Assembly (NCBI GenBank): GCA_020726505.1
Contig: JAHLEZ010000007.1
Span: 1 to 64,000, forward strand
DNA: 64,000 nt
From: Leptodontidium sp. MPI-SDFR-AT-0119
Taxonomy: Eukaryota; Ascomycota; Leotiomycetes; Helotiales; Leptodontidiaceae
Direction: 5' to 3'
In this document: piece by piece, positions 21,104-32,082 of the stretch
How positions within the stretch are numbered: position 1 is the stretch's first letter
Layout of the letters: each line of letters begins with the position of its first letter
The notes under the pieces: model-generated
What the model was told of the DNA's origin: nothing
The model's database searches: none
The model's input: the letters and a program-made list of their open reading frames with translations, nothing else
Position numbers and translations under genes: made by a program

Positions 21104-23405
21104 TTATTTACCCTTGATACGAAGTACGAAAGGTACAATAGGTGTTTGTGGACGGGCGCATGGCTCGTGAGGCGTAGGTGAAGAAGATGCCTTACTGTGG
21201 CTTTTGGGACCTGGTAGAAGCGGATGGTGGGTCGTATCCCTAGCGTCCCTTGCGGCCAATGGACACCACTCTAGGGGACACTTGGAACACATAGATATTT
21301 CTAGTGACGTCTTGTGAACATTCCGGGGGCGTTGAATAAGAAATTAAAATTTCGCTGAAAACGCCGGGCATTATTCTCTACCGATAACGGTTGTGGCGGC
21401 ATATGACCCCGCATCCCCGGATCCCCGGATTGGCAATCCCATATATTTACTTATTAGAACATTACACTTAATCTTTTATACTCAGATTTAACTATAATAT
21501 AAGTTTCGTTGAGTTAGAAGTAAATTATCTCACGTGTTATTATGAAATCCACTTTTCCCCGCAAAAAGTGACGTGAAACGGGCACGTGCTATTTGAAAGT
21601 TAAACAAAAAGATTACGTAATATTCTCCGCTAATAAAAGTTAGGCTATGTAATGATAAATCTTATCTTATAAGGAATAATAAAGTATTTAAAGAGCCGGT
21701 ACCGTCTTCAAAGTCATAATAGTATGAGTTTTGGTGTAAAAACGCCTTTTAACAAGTATAAGTTGACTAGTACTGTACGTGTTGTGTGACGCCAAAACAT
21801 CTCTAGGCCAGCATTTGTGGATATTGCACCCGAACCCTTCTCTGATCTAGTAAGAGAGACGCCAGTGAGATCGAGCAATATGTAGGAACTGGGCGTTTTC
21901 CATGGTATACGAGCCGGCAGTAGCTGATCGGCAGGGCTTAACCTACTGATAGTTCTCCCCTTCCCTCCCTAAGTCTCACGATTCCGTCTCACGACAAGCT
22001 TGGTAGCACCATGCTCCTGTGGACCATGCGAAAGATTCGCTGGCACAAAAATCACTCATTAGCTTCCCGCCCCCGGGCACTATAAGCCGATTATGCATTG
22101 GATCCAACCAGATTGTGACTACTCAAATCGGGCTTATAGTTTCGAACATTCAATCTTAGCGCAAAGCCACCGCCACCTTTATATTTTGTCAGGATTCTAG
22201 GCTTAGACATCTTCAAATCAACGGAGTAATCCGGAGATCCAAGTCATCACGTCCTGCAACTGTCTTTTAGAGGCATCAAATGTGCGACTTCACTTTAATT
22301 CGAGGCAAGAGTTAGGAACGGTTAGAGTGCTAAGCGCCTATACTTACAAAATAAGACAAAATGCTTGTGAAACAATAAATCAGTCAAAAATTAGCATGTT
22401 TTTAATACCTTTCGTTTGTGATTTTCCGGTCATTTATAAGCCGAAATTATATGCTTTATTAAAGTCACTTTCGCTCATTCCGGTTCATTCTCATTCTGCC
22501 ACCACTGCTCTAGTAAGAGGACCTGGTGCATATCGCTATGGAAAATAGGGCGAAGAATCGATGTGTTCCGGGAATTATAGTTGACTGTTCTAGTACTCCA
22601 TGATCATTCTGACAGGCTGCAGCTTTTCAAACATAACACGATTAGGTTTACCAGCCCAAGTATGAGGATCTAAGAACAAACACCCGAGACCGCTAGCATG
22701 CCTTCAGCTTGAGCCCAGGGCAGGTACTGGTACTTCGAAAACCTAGCTCATAGGTTTAATCTTATGAGAAAAGCATTTGCCATACCTAGCCAGAATCAGG
22801 GGAACCTTTGGAACACTTATATGTCATTGGCGGAGCCCCTTGCATAAAACAGGTGAGGAGTGTGGCAACATCACCCCACATTTGAACATTTATAAATTAT
22901 ATGGCCCTGTGGGTTGTACGCAAATGAAGCTGTATGGCTGGCAAGTGCCGGAACTGATATTTAGGCCCCTCACGGCAATCTAGGCGAGAGATTCCGATTG
23001 GCTCTGAAAGAAACCCGCTTCTGTTCTGAATCTCTGCTTCCCTTACCAGAACGGATCTCGATTGACTATGTGGCATATGGTGCGGGAAATTCCAAAATGT
23101 CGAATAAAGCATATTATTGAGCTGTTAACTGGCGGCCACATTCCTGAAGCGATTTTGATCTTTGGGGGTCTGTGAGTTAAAGTTATAAAGGCGAGGAGGT
23201 AGGCTCGTGGTCCCCTTTTCTCTCGTGTCCTCAATTCGGAGCTGATTGCCATCTCAAATTTTCGCATCTGGCTTACCTACTAGATATATTTTTCTCGGGA
23301 GCTTCCTTCCTCTCTTTCGCCCTTATCCAACACTCTAGAATTGGCTCTCCTCTCTTCCACCTCCTTGATCTTACCTCTATACACTGAGAAGAGTCGATTT
23401 TCAGA
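21104..23405. other. Intergenic upstream of the DUF7703 gene
   Basis: No gene recognised. 21,440-21,760 is A+T-rich with several CACGTG/ACGTG boxes. 21,850-22,270 and 22,560-23,300 are of normal composition with only short unsupported frames (largest 88 codons at 22,282). A TTCGTGT/TCGGAG type motif set is absent. The last 150 bp before the ATG at 23,406 is C/T-rich, as usual for a fungal promoter and leader (CTTCCTCTCTTTCGCCC, CTCTCCTCTCTTCCACCTCC). Confidence 0.45.
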
Positions 23406-24565
23406 ATGGTGGACAACGGGACAACAGGCGGGTTGCATTCAACCGAGCCTATTTTGCTGACGATTGCCGCTTTCACAGCCATTGCATGGTACAACTGCGT
23501 AGAGCTCAACGTCATGATTTGGTTGCGGTTTAAGAAGCACAAGGGTCTCTACTTTTGGAGTCTATTAGTTTGCTCATGGGGGATCGTCTTACACGCCCTC
23601 TCCTTCCTCGCCAAGTTCTTCCAGGTCTGGAAAAATGACTATGTCTCTGTCACTATTATCACTATCGGCTGGTACGCCATGGTTACTGGCCAATCCCTTG
23701 TTTTATATTCCCGGCTGCATCTCGTCATGCATGATAATCGCAAGATCAAATGGGTACTCTATATGATCATCATCGATGTTTTCCTCTTCCATGTTCCCAC
23801 TACGGTCTTGACATTTGGGGTAAGGAACCTGTCGTATGCTTGGGATCTTTGCTAACATTTCTCTTCCAGGCAAATTCTTCCAAGGCATATCTCTACACAG
23901 TCCCATACTCCGTCATGGAAAAGATCCAAATCACGGCATTCTGCATCCAAGAATTCATCATATCTGGTCTGTACGTCTTTCATACTCGGAAAATCCTTAA
24001 AACTAGCGCCATTTTCCGAAAGTCAAACACCCGCACAGTCATGCAGCATTTAATCTTTGTGAACGTTCTAATCATCTTGATGGACTTCACGCTCCTGGGC
24101 ACTGAATTTGCCAACCACTACGAAATCGAGACGACCTACAAGAGTGCGCTCTACAGCATTAAATTGAAACTCGAATTCGCTGTCCTGAATCAACTTCTGT
24201 CTCTCACACGCAGCAGTCTCGATTCGACCAACAAAGGCAACAGCAATTACAGCTACGGCCGCTCCGGAACAGACCGAGAAGTCCATTTCCCAACGGCCAA
24301 CCAAGCCAACGAGTCTGCAAAATGCTACGCCGTTTCGGCTAGTGTCGGACCTCCTTCCAGACTGCAAGACGAGCGTCATGACGGGTATGTGATGAAGACT
24401 ATGGATGTGGAGGTTACGGTCTCGGAACAGAGCGGGAAGATAAAGGATTGTCCTTGTAAGTTTGGCCCTACCAATGATGCCGGTACGAAAGTCAAAGGCA
24501 GACGGATGCTATCAAGCCCGTCGCCGGCAGAATCCGAGGTTGAGTTCGTGAACGCAGGCGCCTGA
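23406..24565 (+). CDS. DUF7703-type seven-span membrane protein, one intron
   Basis: Two exons, 23,406-23,819 and 23,870-24,565, joined by a 50-bp phase-0 intron (GTAAGG...GCTAAC...TTCCAG) give 369 residues. Hydrophobic spans lie near residues 17-38, 48-70, 80-101, 116-136, 159-176, 198-217 and 229-249. A hydrophilic tail of about 120 residues (Ser/Thr/Asn-rich, one CPC) follows, predicted cytoplasmic. The signature YNCVELNVMIWLRFKKHKGLYFWSLL and the later SLVLYSRLHLV and FHVPTTVLTFG fit fungal DUF7703 (integral membrane, often called PTH11-like or GPCR-like, function unknown). ATG context is TCAGAATGG. Composition is normal, with no RIP. This is the only complete, intact gene in the window. 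Removing the intron is required: the unspliced frame stops 12 codons into it. Confidence 0.93.
23820..23869 (+). other. Spliceosomal intron of the DUF7703 gene
   Basis: 50 bp, GTAAGG donor, GCTAAC branch site 15-20 nt before a pyrimidine-rich CTCTTCCAG acceptor. Size and signals are typical of Pezizomycotina. Confidence 0.92.
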
Positions 24566-25034
24566 AATCCACAATTTGGTATTGCTCGAAAACGACTATC
24601 TTTGTTTACAGTCAAGGCTAACTGGGAATAGATACCCTGCAACCTAGTTCGCCAAGACGGAGCGTTGAAGAGAGGCTGGGGAGCGTAGGAGTGCGGAGAG
24701 TAACGTGCTGGACAATTGTGTCCAGTAGGTATGGGAAATTACATGTAATTTCGACTAATACAAATATCATAATTTGTAAGGGGCTGAGTTCAATGTTAGC
24801 ATGTGACGATTGAGTCACGAAGTTGAAGATACAGTTTCAAATCGAAACTTCCTCCGATGTTGTTATAGCATGTGATTCAAGCAAGTCAAAGAAGCGAGAG
24901 AGGTCTAGCTGACCTGTCTTGACCAATAGCTCTACCTGTTCGTCGAGTATGGAGAGTAGCTCCATATTTTGTGGATCTGCTTGAAATGATGTAGCGACTT
25001 TGTCGATATCTTTTTTGCTCGACTTCACATAGCT
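24566..25034 (-). other. 3' flank, with a minus-strand open frame cut by the hAT insertion
   Basis: From the hAT target site leftward to 24,837 the minus strand is open for about 65 codons (RSYVKSSKKDIDKVATSFQA ... TGQLDLSRFFDLLESHAIT) and ends in TGA. Its amphipathic, helix-like text looks like genuine protein sequence, but I do not recognise a family. Its apparent Met is inside the hAT terminus. The rest of the segment (24,566-24,830) is 3' flank of the DUF7703 gene. Confidence 0.4.
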
Positions 25035-28000
25035 CCTAATAGTAGGTCTGCACAATGAACGGCTGAAACTGAATTTTCAGTGAAAATTCAGCCTTTCAGC
25101 TAAATTAGGACTAGTTGAATTAAAGAATAAAACTAGGGATAGCGAACAATAAAAAGAGGGTCCGGTTCACTGAAAATAGCTTAATTTGTATGGGATTTTG
25201 GAGGGGTGCCCATGGCTCGGATCCTCGGATATTTGTCAAGATTCCCACCTAATTCCACCACTTTCTCCACTACTATTACTACTCCTGGTTTCCTGGTTTC
25301 CAGATACTAACGATAGTCAATTCTACGGCTCCTGATTGGCTCTCTAGCCAGCTCTCCTCACTCCATACTTCCGTTGCTTTTCCTCTAGTTAAGCTCTTGC
25401 CTTGTCTTTAATCTCTTTATCTTCGGCGTCGAAGTGGCTCTTTATAAGGCGTATTATTCGCATTATATCAGCGTCTATGGCCATACGGCAAATCCCTAGT
25501 ATATCTCGACCCTCTGAAAACAAGCGCTCAATATTAACTTCAGTGCTAGGGATAGCCAGTAAGTCTCGGGCGGCTTAAGCTACTATAAGATACTAGAATT
25601 CAAAGGTTTTCCACTAGTACAAATTAAAGTCCGGTATACTTATGTCTTAGCTAGTGACTACTAGATTATAGAAATAGCGGTCAAAATCAGTGATCCTGTC
25701 AACTTGATTAGGCTCGGCATTTAGCTCCCGAGCTCGCTACAAAAGGAGTTATTTATGCCGGTCAATATAGGGAAGTCACTCTGCCTGTGTTAATAGCTCT
25801 ATAATCATAAGATTTGCGGACTAAGGATACATCTTCTTGAATTAAGCCTTGATTCGTGAGATTAGAGCCTCTGCCTTATCGTTATACTGTGCTCGGAGGA
25901 GGGAGAACTTGTATCGAGGATTAAGTACATGTGCCGCAAAGTATAGGTCGCATTTAAATATCTCCTTAGTCTATTTCTTTAGAGTTGTCTTTGCCGCGTT
26001 AAAGGCACACCGGAGATCGTCACAAATATTACTAAACTCCTCCCCACTAGAAGAGACGTCGTCTAAAAGGTCGGCCATATTCCACATTCGCCTAATATAG
26101 CCATCAAGGTTCGGTGTCAACTTTGAGACTATAAGTATACGCTCATAAAATGGCCAAAAGCAACGCTTAACTTACTCGGCAAGCTCCTAATCTAACTCTA
26201 AAGGTGTAAGGTACTTACATTAGTTATGACAAGAGCCGTATTAAGAGATCTTTGTCTTGTGTTTCCGAGCTACCTTCATCATTAAATATAAGGAATTCCA
26301 CCGCGTATCGACGTCAAGAGGTATAAAGACGTCACAAATGTCAGACCACTATTTCCGGCGCTCGTTACTTCCCATAACTTATAACACAAAGCTCCGTACC
26401 TTTATAATTACACTAAGGGTTGCCGAGACTGGGGGAAAGACGCCATCGCCTTCGATAACTCTATTAACAAGAGCATCTACATCCTCGCGCGTACCACATC
26501 TCAAGGTCTTATAAATAGACTTATAAACAAGGTTATTAATGTGAGCTTGACACTGAATTCGACTTCCTCGGCCTTGAAATTTACAGCTAGGAAGGCTAAG
26601 AAGTTGCTGAGGATTAGGGTCGTATTTGAGCTCTAATTTGCGAAGGAAGTAGTTATAAAAGGTGTCGTTATTTGTAACATTATCTCCTATAACTGTAAAG
26701 ACCTTGTATGCAACCTTTAAACTGATATACGTAGTTATCTAAACAACTGTGTTATTATTAGTTTCTATAACTTCTCTCTCGTTAATATCATTACTAAGAG
26801 ACGTAATAAACACGTCTACTATCCCGTCACTTGTCTTACTATAGACTGCCTCTGTAAATTCGGCGCTGACTATATATCTAACTTAATCAAGCTTCTTAAT
26901 ATAATAAAGCTGTCCTGTAATAATGTTTTTGTAGTTTAGAGCTCCCTAGCCGTCAAAGGTAAGCGTACAAGAAACACAATACTTTACAAGGTGCTCGGCC
27001 TGGCCAACTCGTATTTCGTTGAATCGTGTTTCCGCATATTGTTAAAAAGTCATGCGACTAATAAAAGGTACTAATCTCCTTCCACTCTTAAAGAGACCTT
27101 GCTATAACATAGTATCTATTAGAGCAAAAGGTTAGTTGGTTTATACAACAAATCGTAAGTAAGCCTCTTCTAGTCCTAGTACTAGAGCTCTTTCCGACAT
27201 ATGCTACAAGATATCTTTATCTCTACTACTACCGCCTTTACTATTATTCTTAATAGTGTAACCTCCGGCCAAATGCTTCGTCTTGTCTAATTCGTGCTTG
27301 TCCTAAAGGTGGTTTATTGTCGACGAAGTGTTTCCGTGCCTTTGTGAGTCTTTGGAGCTCTATTCGTAGTAGTTATATGTCTATAGGCGGTCGTAAACTA
27401 TTCTACTCTTTTTCTTGAATTTCTTCAACCACGTAGTAGGTAGCTCAGAGATAGTATAGTGGAAAAGAGTGAAGGAGTGCTTGATAAGTGGTCGCCGAGC
27501 CTTTAATCGAGACTCTTTCCGTATAACCACAGTCGTCGGGATCGTATATCGTGGCCGCTCTCGACTATAGGATAGAGATTCTAAATCCTCTGTAGCATCT
27601 ACCTCTAATTCTATAGCTTGTGAAGCTGCTCGGGCTAATGAGCCATCATCTACTATAATAACATCATTATCTTGAGAATCTTATATAACACGTCAGAGAG
27701 CTAACGCAACGCGGGGACGTGGAGGGTTGACAATAGGCTCGTCGATTCGTGTTACTCCATAAGCTAAAAGGCTAACTTGTCGTCGCCGTGGAGAGGCTCT
27801 TTTAATTGAAAGTAGTAGTAGTGTTACTCTCCGAATAGGGGATCTGCTAGTTCGTTCGTTCTAGGCTCGCTACATAATGAGGTTCCGAGAAATGGCGCTA
27901 GTATAAGAATTAGTATAACTTTTTAATAAATATTAGGAATTGCATCGGAATAGATGCAATTAATTTGGCGTACCTTAATTAACAATTCTAGTACTTGGGA

Positions 28001-28247
28001 TTTTTGATTTTATTAGAAACTGCGGCGTTAAATATTTTCTGAATACAAGTGCAGTTGCACACAGTCTCACAAGTGCGCCTTACCCGGTCACGGGATTTTC
28101 GGTCCACTTTTATTCTAGTTTACTGAATTTTCATTGAAATCTATATATATCACTAAATTAAACGCTGAAACCTATATATATATATAAAAAGAACGATGAA
28201 AATAAGAAGGTGTTTTCATTCTTTCATTGTGCAGACCTACCTAATAG
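25035..28247 (-). mobile_element. Complete hAT DNA transposon with TIRs and 8-bp TSD
   Basis: The element is 25,043-28,239 (3,197 bp). Its ends TAGGTCTGCACAATGAA and the exact complement TTCATTGTGCAGACCTA are flanked by the identical 8-mer CCTAATAG (25,035-25,042 and 28,240-28,247). Inside the ends are further inverted motifs (CTGAATTTTCA and CTGAAA). One transposase frame lies on the minus strand. The element is only partly RIPed: TAG/TAA stops occur but much of the frame survives. Confidence 0.95.
25389..27960 (-). pseudogene. hAT transposase, partly RIPed
   Basis: Minus strand. The C-terminus is clear: ARDLLAIPSTEVNIERLFSE, then GRDILGICRMAIDADIMRII, RLIKSHFDAEDKEIKDKARA and a TAA at 25,391-25,389. 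This is the hAT dimerisation domain. Near the N-terminus (about 27,480-27,280) a degenerate BED-like zinc finger is seen with RHGNTSSTINHL and DKHELDKTKH, after a Ser/Arg-rich leader starting in the region of 27,960. The middle (26,000-27,200) is the RNase H-like catalytic part; I did not place its DDE residues. Stops at Gln/Trp positions show the copy is dead. The family's usual length (700-850 residues) fits the distance. Confidence 0.85.
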
Positions 28248-28254
28248 CGGGTTT

Positions 28255-28994
28255 AAGGTCAGTAATTGTCAGAAAACATGCACTACGGGATATACCATTT
28301 GGAATACGATTCGGAGGATCCTCATTGACATGTATAACGGACCACCTGACCAATTCGTGGCAGACGCAGCGAAGAACTTTCATTCAGCCGAATTCAAGGC
28401 GAACGCAGCTACGATGGGCATTAAGGTCAAATCGGTACCAACAGAAGCTCACAACGCGATTGGACAAATCGAGAGAACACACGGCCCACTGCGAAGAGCA
28501 TATAAGATTTTGCAGCGAGAGGTAAGGCACTTGCGGTTAGATCGCCATACGTTACTTCAAATGGCGGTAAAAGCAGTCAACGATACTGCAGGACCGCAAG
28601 GACTTGTACCAACATTACTTGTCTTCGGGGCGTACCCTCGACTCATCGAGCAGGATCCGCCGGCTCCGGGATACTCGAGAGAGCGAAGGCAATTCGGAAG
28701 GCAATGAAGGAGGTCCGGGAACTGCATGCCGAGCGCCAGATCAGGGATGCAATCGCAGCCCGAAATGGTATCGATGCCTCCGATACCCTTAACCTACCGA
28801 TTCAATCGGAAGTAAGGGTATTTCGAGAGAAACACGGCTGGACCGGGCCATGGAAGCTGCTTTCCGTCCAAGGGCATAGTTGTGTCGTCGAAGTTAACGA
28901 TCGACCAATTGTTTTCCGAAGCAACGTAGTGAAACAGGTAGTTCGATATCGGAATCTCAACATGAGCACTTTCCATTTCCGTCCTTGGACCTGA
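28255..28994 (+). pseudogene. Copia-type integrase remnant, un-RIPed, frameshifted
   Basis: The first frame reads TIRRILIDMYNGPPDQFVAD, AAKNFHSAEFKANAATMGIK, PTEAHNAIGQIERTHGPLRR and LQMAVKAVNDTAGPQGLVPT, then LLVFGAYPRL, ending about 28,690. The second frame resumes at about 28,680 with IRKAMKEVRELHAERQIRDA, a SEVRVFREKHGWTGPWKLLS segment and FRSNVVKQVV. This is the C-terminal half of the integrase core and the adjoining region of fungal Ty1/copia Pol. The catalytic Glu region (EAH...ER) is present. The shift lies between 28,670 and 28,690. There is no reverse transcriptase afterwards. Base composition is normal, so it escaped RIP, perhaps because the fragment is short. The hAT element is inserted at or next to its left end. 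Confidence 0.85.
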
Positions 28995-29925
28995 GCAGTT
29001 ACTACTATAACCTGAGTTGTGGGTGAGCCTGGCTCCTAGGTAAGTTGGGCTGAGTAGTGCGTTGAGCCAAAGGCGACGGTTTAGGCTCCCTCCTTAGTTA
29101 TAACTGCCGCTAGTTAAAATTAGAAAAGGTTAGTGAAGGGGTTTTTTTAGGGCCAATTCTAGACCCCCGTCAGGTAGAGCTTATCGTATACGAACACATC
29201 GCGTCAATCTGTTAACTACCCATTTAAACCCTCTCTCCCACGAGAAGCTATACTTAAATACGCACGATACTACTTTATAATAACTATCGATAGTAGATTC
29301 TGTATAATTTCGAAAGTCCGAACGAATATAATATAAATCTTAGGAGGCGTCAATGTCTAGTGCCCCCTACAAATATATTACTATTTCTACGAAGATGTAA
29401 TCCTCTCACTAGTACTAAGAAATGGGAATATAACGTCTGGTGTCTCTCCTAGGCAAGGTACTATTCATGTAAGACTAGGCAAGATATCGAGGGTTATAAC
29501 AGCTAGGGTGAAATCACGTCAGGGGAAGATCTATACGCAAGGTTCCGTCTGCCCGGGGAGCGGAGAATTTTATAGAAGCAAGGCAAGCTAGCAGTTATAT
29601 CAGCCGTCGATTTCTGACTGATCTATCCTCACTTAAGTCGTCATATACCCCGTTATACGTAAGACTAACTTAGTCTTATATAACTCCTCTTCTTAATTAT
29701 AAACGAGTAACTATAACGGTTGGCGTACGGCTAACTATTAGTTAAGTGTAATAGGGGAGTAAATACAGTGTGAAGTGATCGTTATTAAGTATAGTATTAA
29801 GATACTATATTGAAGTAAGCTAAGCACGAGGCTCTTATTTAAGTAAATATATCTACTTATATAGAACCCCTTATATTATAAATCAAACTAATCACCGCGA
29901 TTAGTACCTGATTTGATTCTACTGT
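28995..29925. other. Unassigned repeat-like sequence
   Basis: No readable gene. 29,010-29,100 is G+C-rich with GGCTGAGTAGTGCGTTGAGCC-like text; 29,250-29,900 is A+T-rich. Probably the remainder of a degraded element, but no ends were found. Confidence 0.35.
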
Positions 29926-29929
29926 TCCT

Positions 29930-31774
29930 GTCACGTGACCACTAAATCCCGTGCTTCTTATGACCCAGGCCTCCTATCAATCGAGCTTACTCGCTAGCTA
30001 ATGTATGTGGGTGTGTAAAGAATAGGAACTACTTGGGATAATAAAGGTGCCTGCTGACTTAACTGTCTAGAGCCTGCCGCGCTCATGTCTGAGCTGGAAC
30101 TGACTCTGATACTATATCTCCTATTCCCTGTTCGGGCATTATACTCACGTCAAGTCTGTATTTTATTTACTAACGTAGAATTTTTAAGTGTTCCTGCTTT
30201 CATCTTACTAATCTTGCGGTCTATAATAACACGTCACTGAAGCTCGTGAATATGGGGCTAGTCGCTTCGACTAGTAAGTAATGCCGGTTGAGCTTTCTTC
30301 TTTGTCGGCACCTAAATGACTAGATTTAGCCCCGAAGCTTTTATATCTAAGGTAACTTCTAAGAAAGCATCCTTATATTCCAAAAATACATCACTCTCTT
30401 CGAGTACGTCTTGTCCTAAGATGACATTATATAGACACCCTCGAAGAATATAAAAAGTCACTCTTAGTTTAGAAACCCTTTCGTCTAGGAACGACTATTT
30501 AGTTAAGATCGAGCCTTCCGTCTTTGCCACACTTCCGTCCGCAAATTACAACAGATTCTGGTCTATATCTATAGTCATTAACTATCCACGCCGCTTCGCA
30601 TATTCATAGGAGACTAGGCTTAGCTCAGATCCTGAGTCTAACAACGCACGAACAACTTGATTTTCCAAATATCCTTTCACATAATATATAGCAGACCCAA
30701 GGAGATTAACGCGTAAAACCGAAAGCGATTACAGTAGCCGAGGTATCCTATAGAGGCGCTCTTTATAATAAGACATAGTCTGAGTAGTAAACAGAAACCC
30801 ACTACTAAGAATTACATTATACACAAAATCTGAAAGAACATAAAGGGTAATCTTCTAAGATTATAATAGACTCGAGGCGAAGCTCTAAGTCGCATCCACG
30901 ACACCGACTGTCTTAATATACTTACTATTCGCTATCCGGAGTAAACGACACTGGCTTGGGTCTTAGTCACAGATTTACAACCCGAGCTTTTTTACAAAAG
31001 TCGCGGCGACTATATTAAACTCGGCTCCTATATCTAATATCGCATTAGTCTCGAGACCGTTAATGTGACCTTTTGTTACTAAAATTCCTTCGGGCTTTCT
31101 CCTAGGGCTATAACGCCTCGTTTGTACTGTAAATAAGTCCCCCTTATATCCTCTCTAAGGCCTCGAACTCTCTTTTTATGCTATTTCCTCGTTATTCTAG
31201 TGTTTTTAGTATATTCTCTTTATTGCCTGTCGTTTATATTCTTCTTCACTAGAATCGCATTTTATAAAGCTCCGAGCTCTAAACGTGCTTCTTCGAGGCT
31301 CGGCCGTTTTAACCGGTCTGTCCTTATACGTGCTTCGAGGTTCGGCTGTTCTGTCGTTATACTCGTAAGGATTCGGCCTAGGGCTCTCGTACTCGCTGCC
31401 CTGAGGTTTAACTATTCTGACGTCATAGTTAGAGGGGTTTGACCTAGGTGTCGGATTCCCTTTACCCACTATCTTAACATTAGTAAGTTCCGAGTTCAAG
31501 TACTTCATTGTGGTCTTTATACTCTCTTTCCTTAATTTATTAAGCTTTATTCGCTTATTATACTGTTGTCTCTTCTCATCATCAAATAGTAACTCGTACG
31601 CTTGCTGGACTGATGCAAATTCCTTTACTTCTCAGCTTTTAATGTTAGATCTTAGAACTTGTCTAAGTGATATTTAAGGACTAACTTGCGATGCGCCGAT
31701 CGAATCTCTGACGGATTAGCATCTTTGGCGACACTGAGGGCCTTATATAGATCTAGCGGCAGAGAGGATGTTAT
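29930..31774 (-). pseudogene. J-domain protein fused to two retropepsin-like domains, RIPed
   Basis: Minus strand. The probable start is ATA (from ATG) at 31,774. Residues about 5-70 are a J-domain: LPLDLYKALSVAKDANPSEI, then HRKLVLKYHLDK (HPD mutated to HLD) and FASVQQAYELLFDDEKRQQY. One missing base near 31,625 shifts the frame. A basic, Pro/Arg-rich disordered stretch (31,508-31,206) follows. In the same frame comes a first retroviral-protease-like domain, with NAILDIGAEFNIVAATFVKKL at about 31,050 and YNVILSSGFLF. About 100 codons later a second one reads VRALLDSGSELSLVSYEYAK and YNVILGQDVL (30,660-30,430). The frame continues with a Ser-rich tail (SSSSDMSAAGSR) to about 29,930. Stops fit Gln, Trp or Arg codons. 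No reverse transcriptase follows. The protein looks like a domesticated or chimeric Gag-protease joined to a co-chaperone module. Function unknown. Confidence 0.72.
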
Positions 31775-32080
31775 AGTAACTACTGTATTATCTCAAAATC
31801 TTCGAAACTTCACAAACACATCGCAGCATTCGAACTAGAAGAGAAAATGAAATCAAAACTATAACGAGCGTGTCACAAGTCGAGGTGGCAGTCTAACTGA
31901 GGCTGTACTGCAGGGGTGAGAACTCCGCCACAGTGTCGATTATCGCTTGAGTACAGCCTCGCTGGATCTCGACAATTAGATAGAAGGACAGTATCTTCCC
32001 TTAAATCCCAAAATGTATTACGGTTAAATAAATCTGAAAGTCCTTTTGTTAAAATCTATTAGTAATGGCTTTTCTTACAC
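31775..32080. other. Divergent intergenic segment
   Basis: About 300 bp between the minus-strand J-domain pseudogene and the plus-strand DUF6594 pseudogene. 31,860-31,990 has higher G+C and an imperfect inverted pair GAGGCTGTACT/GAGTACAGCCTC (about 31,901 and 31,951). This may be the shared promoter; no other feature seen. Confidence 0.45.
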
Positions 32081-32082
32081 CT

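Noticed and set aside
24068..24642. Minus-strand frames inside the DUF7703 gene
   Set aside because: Antisense shadows of a well-supported spliced gene.
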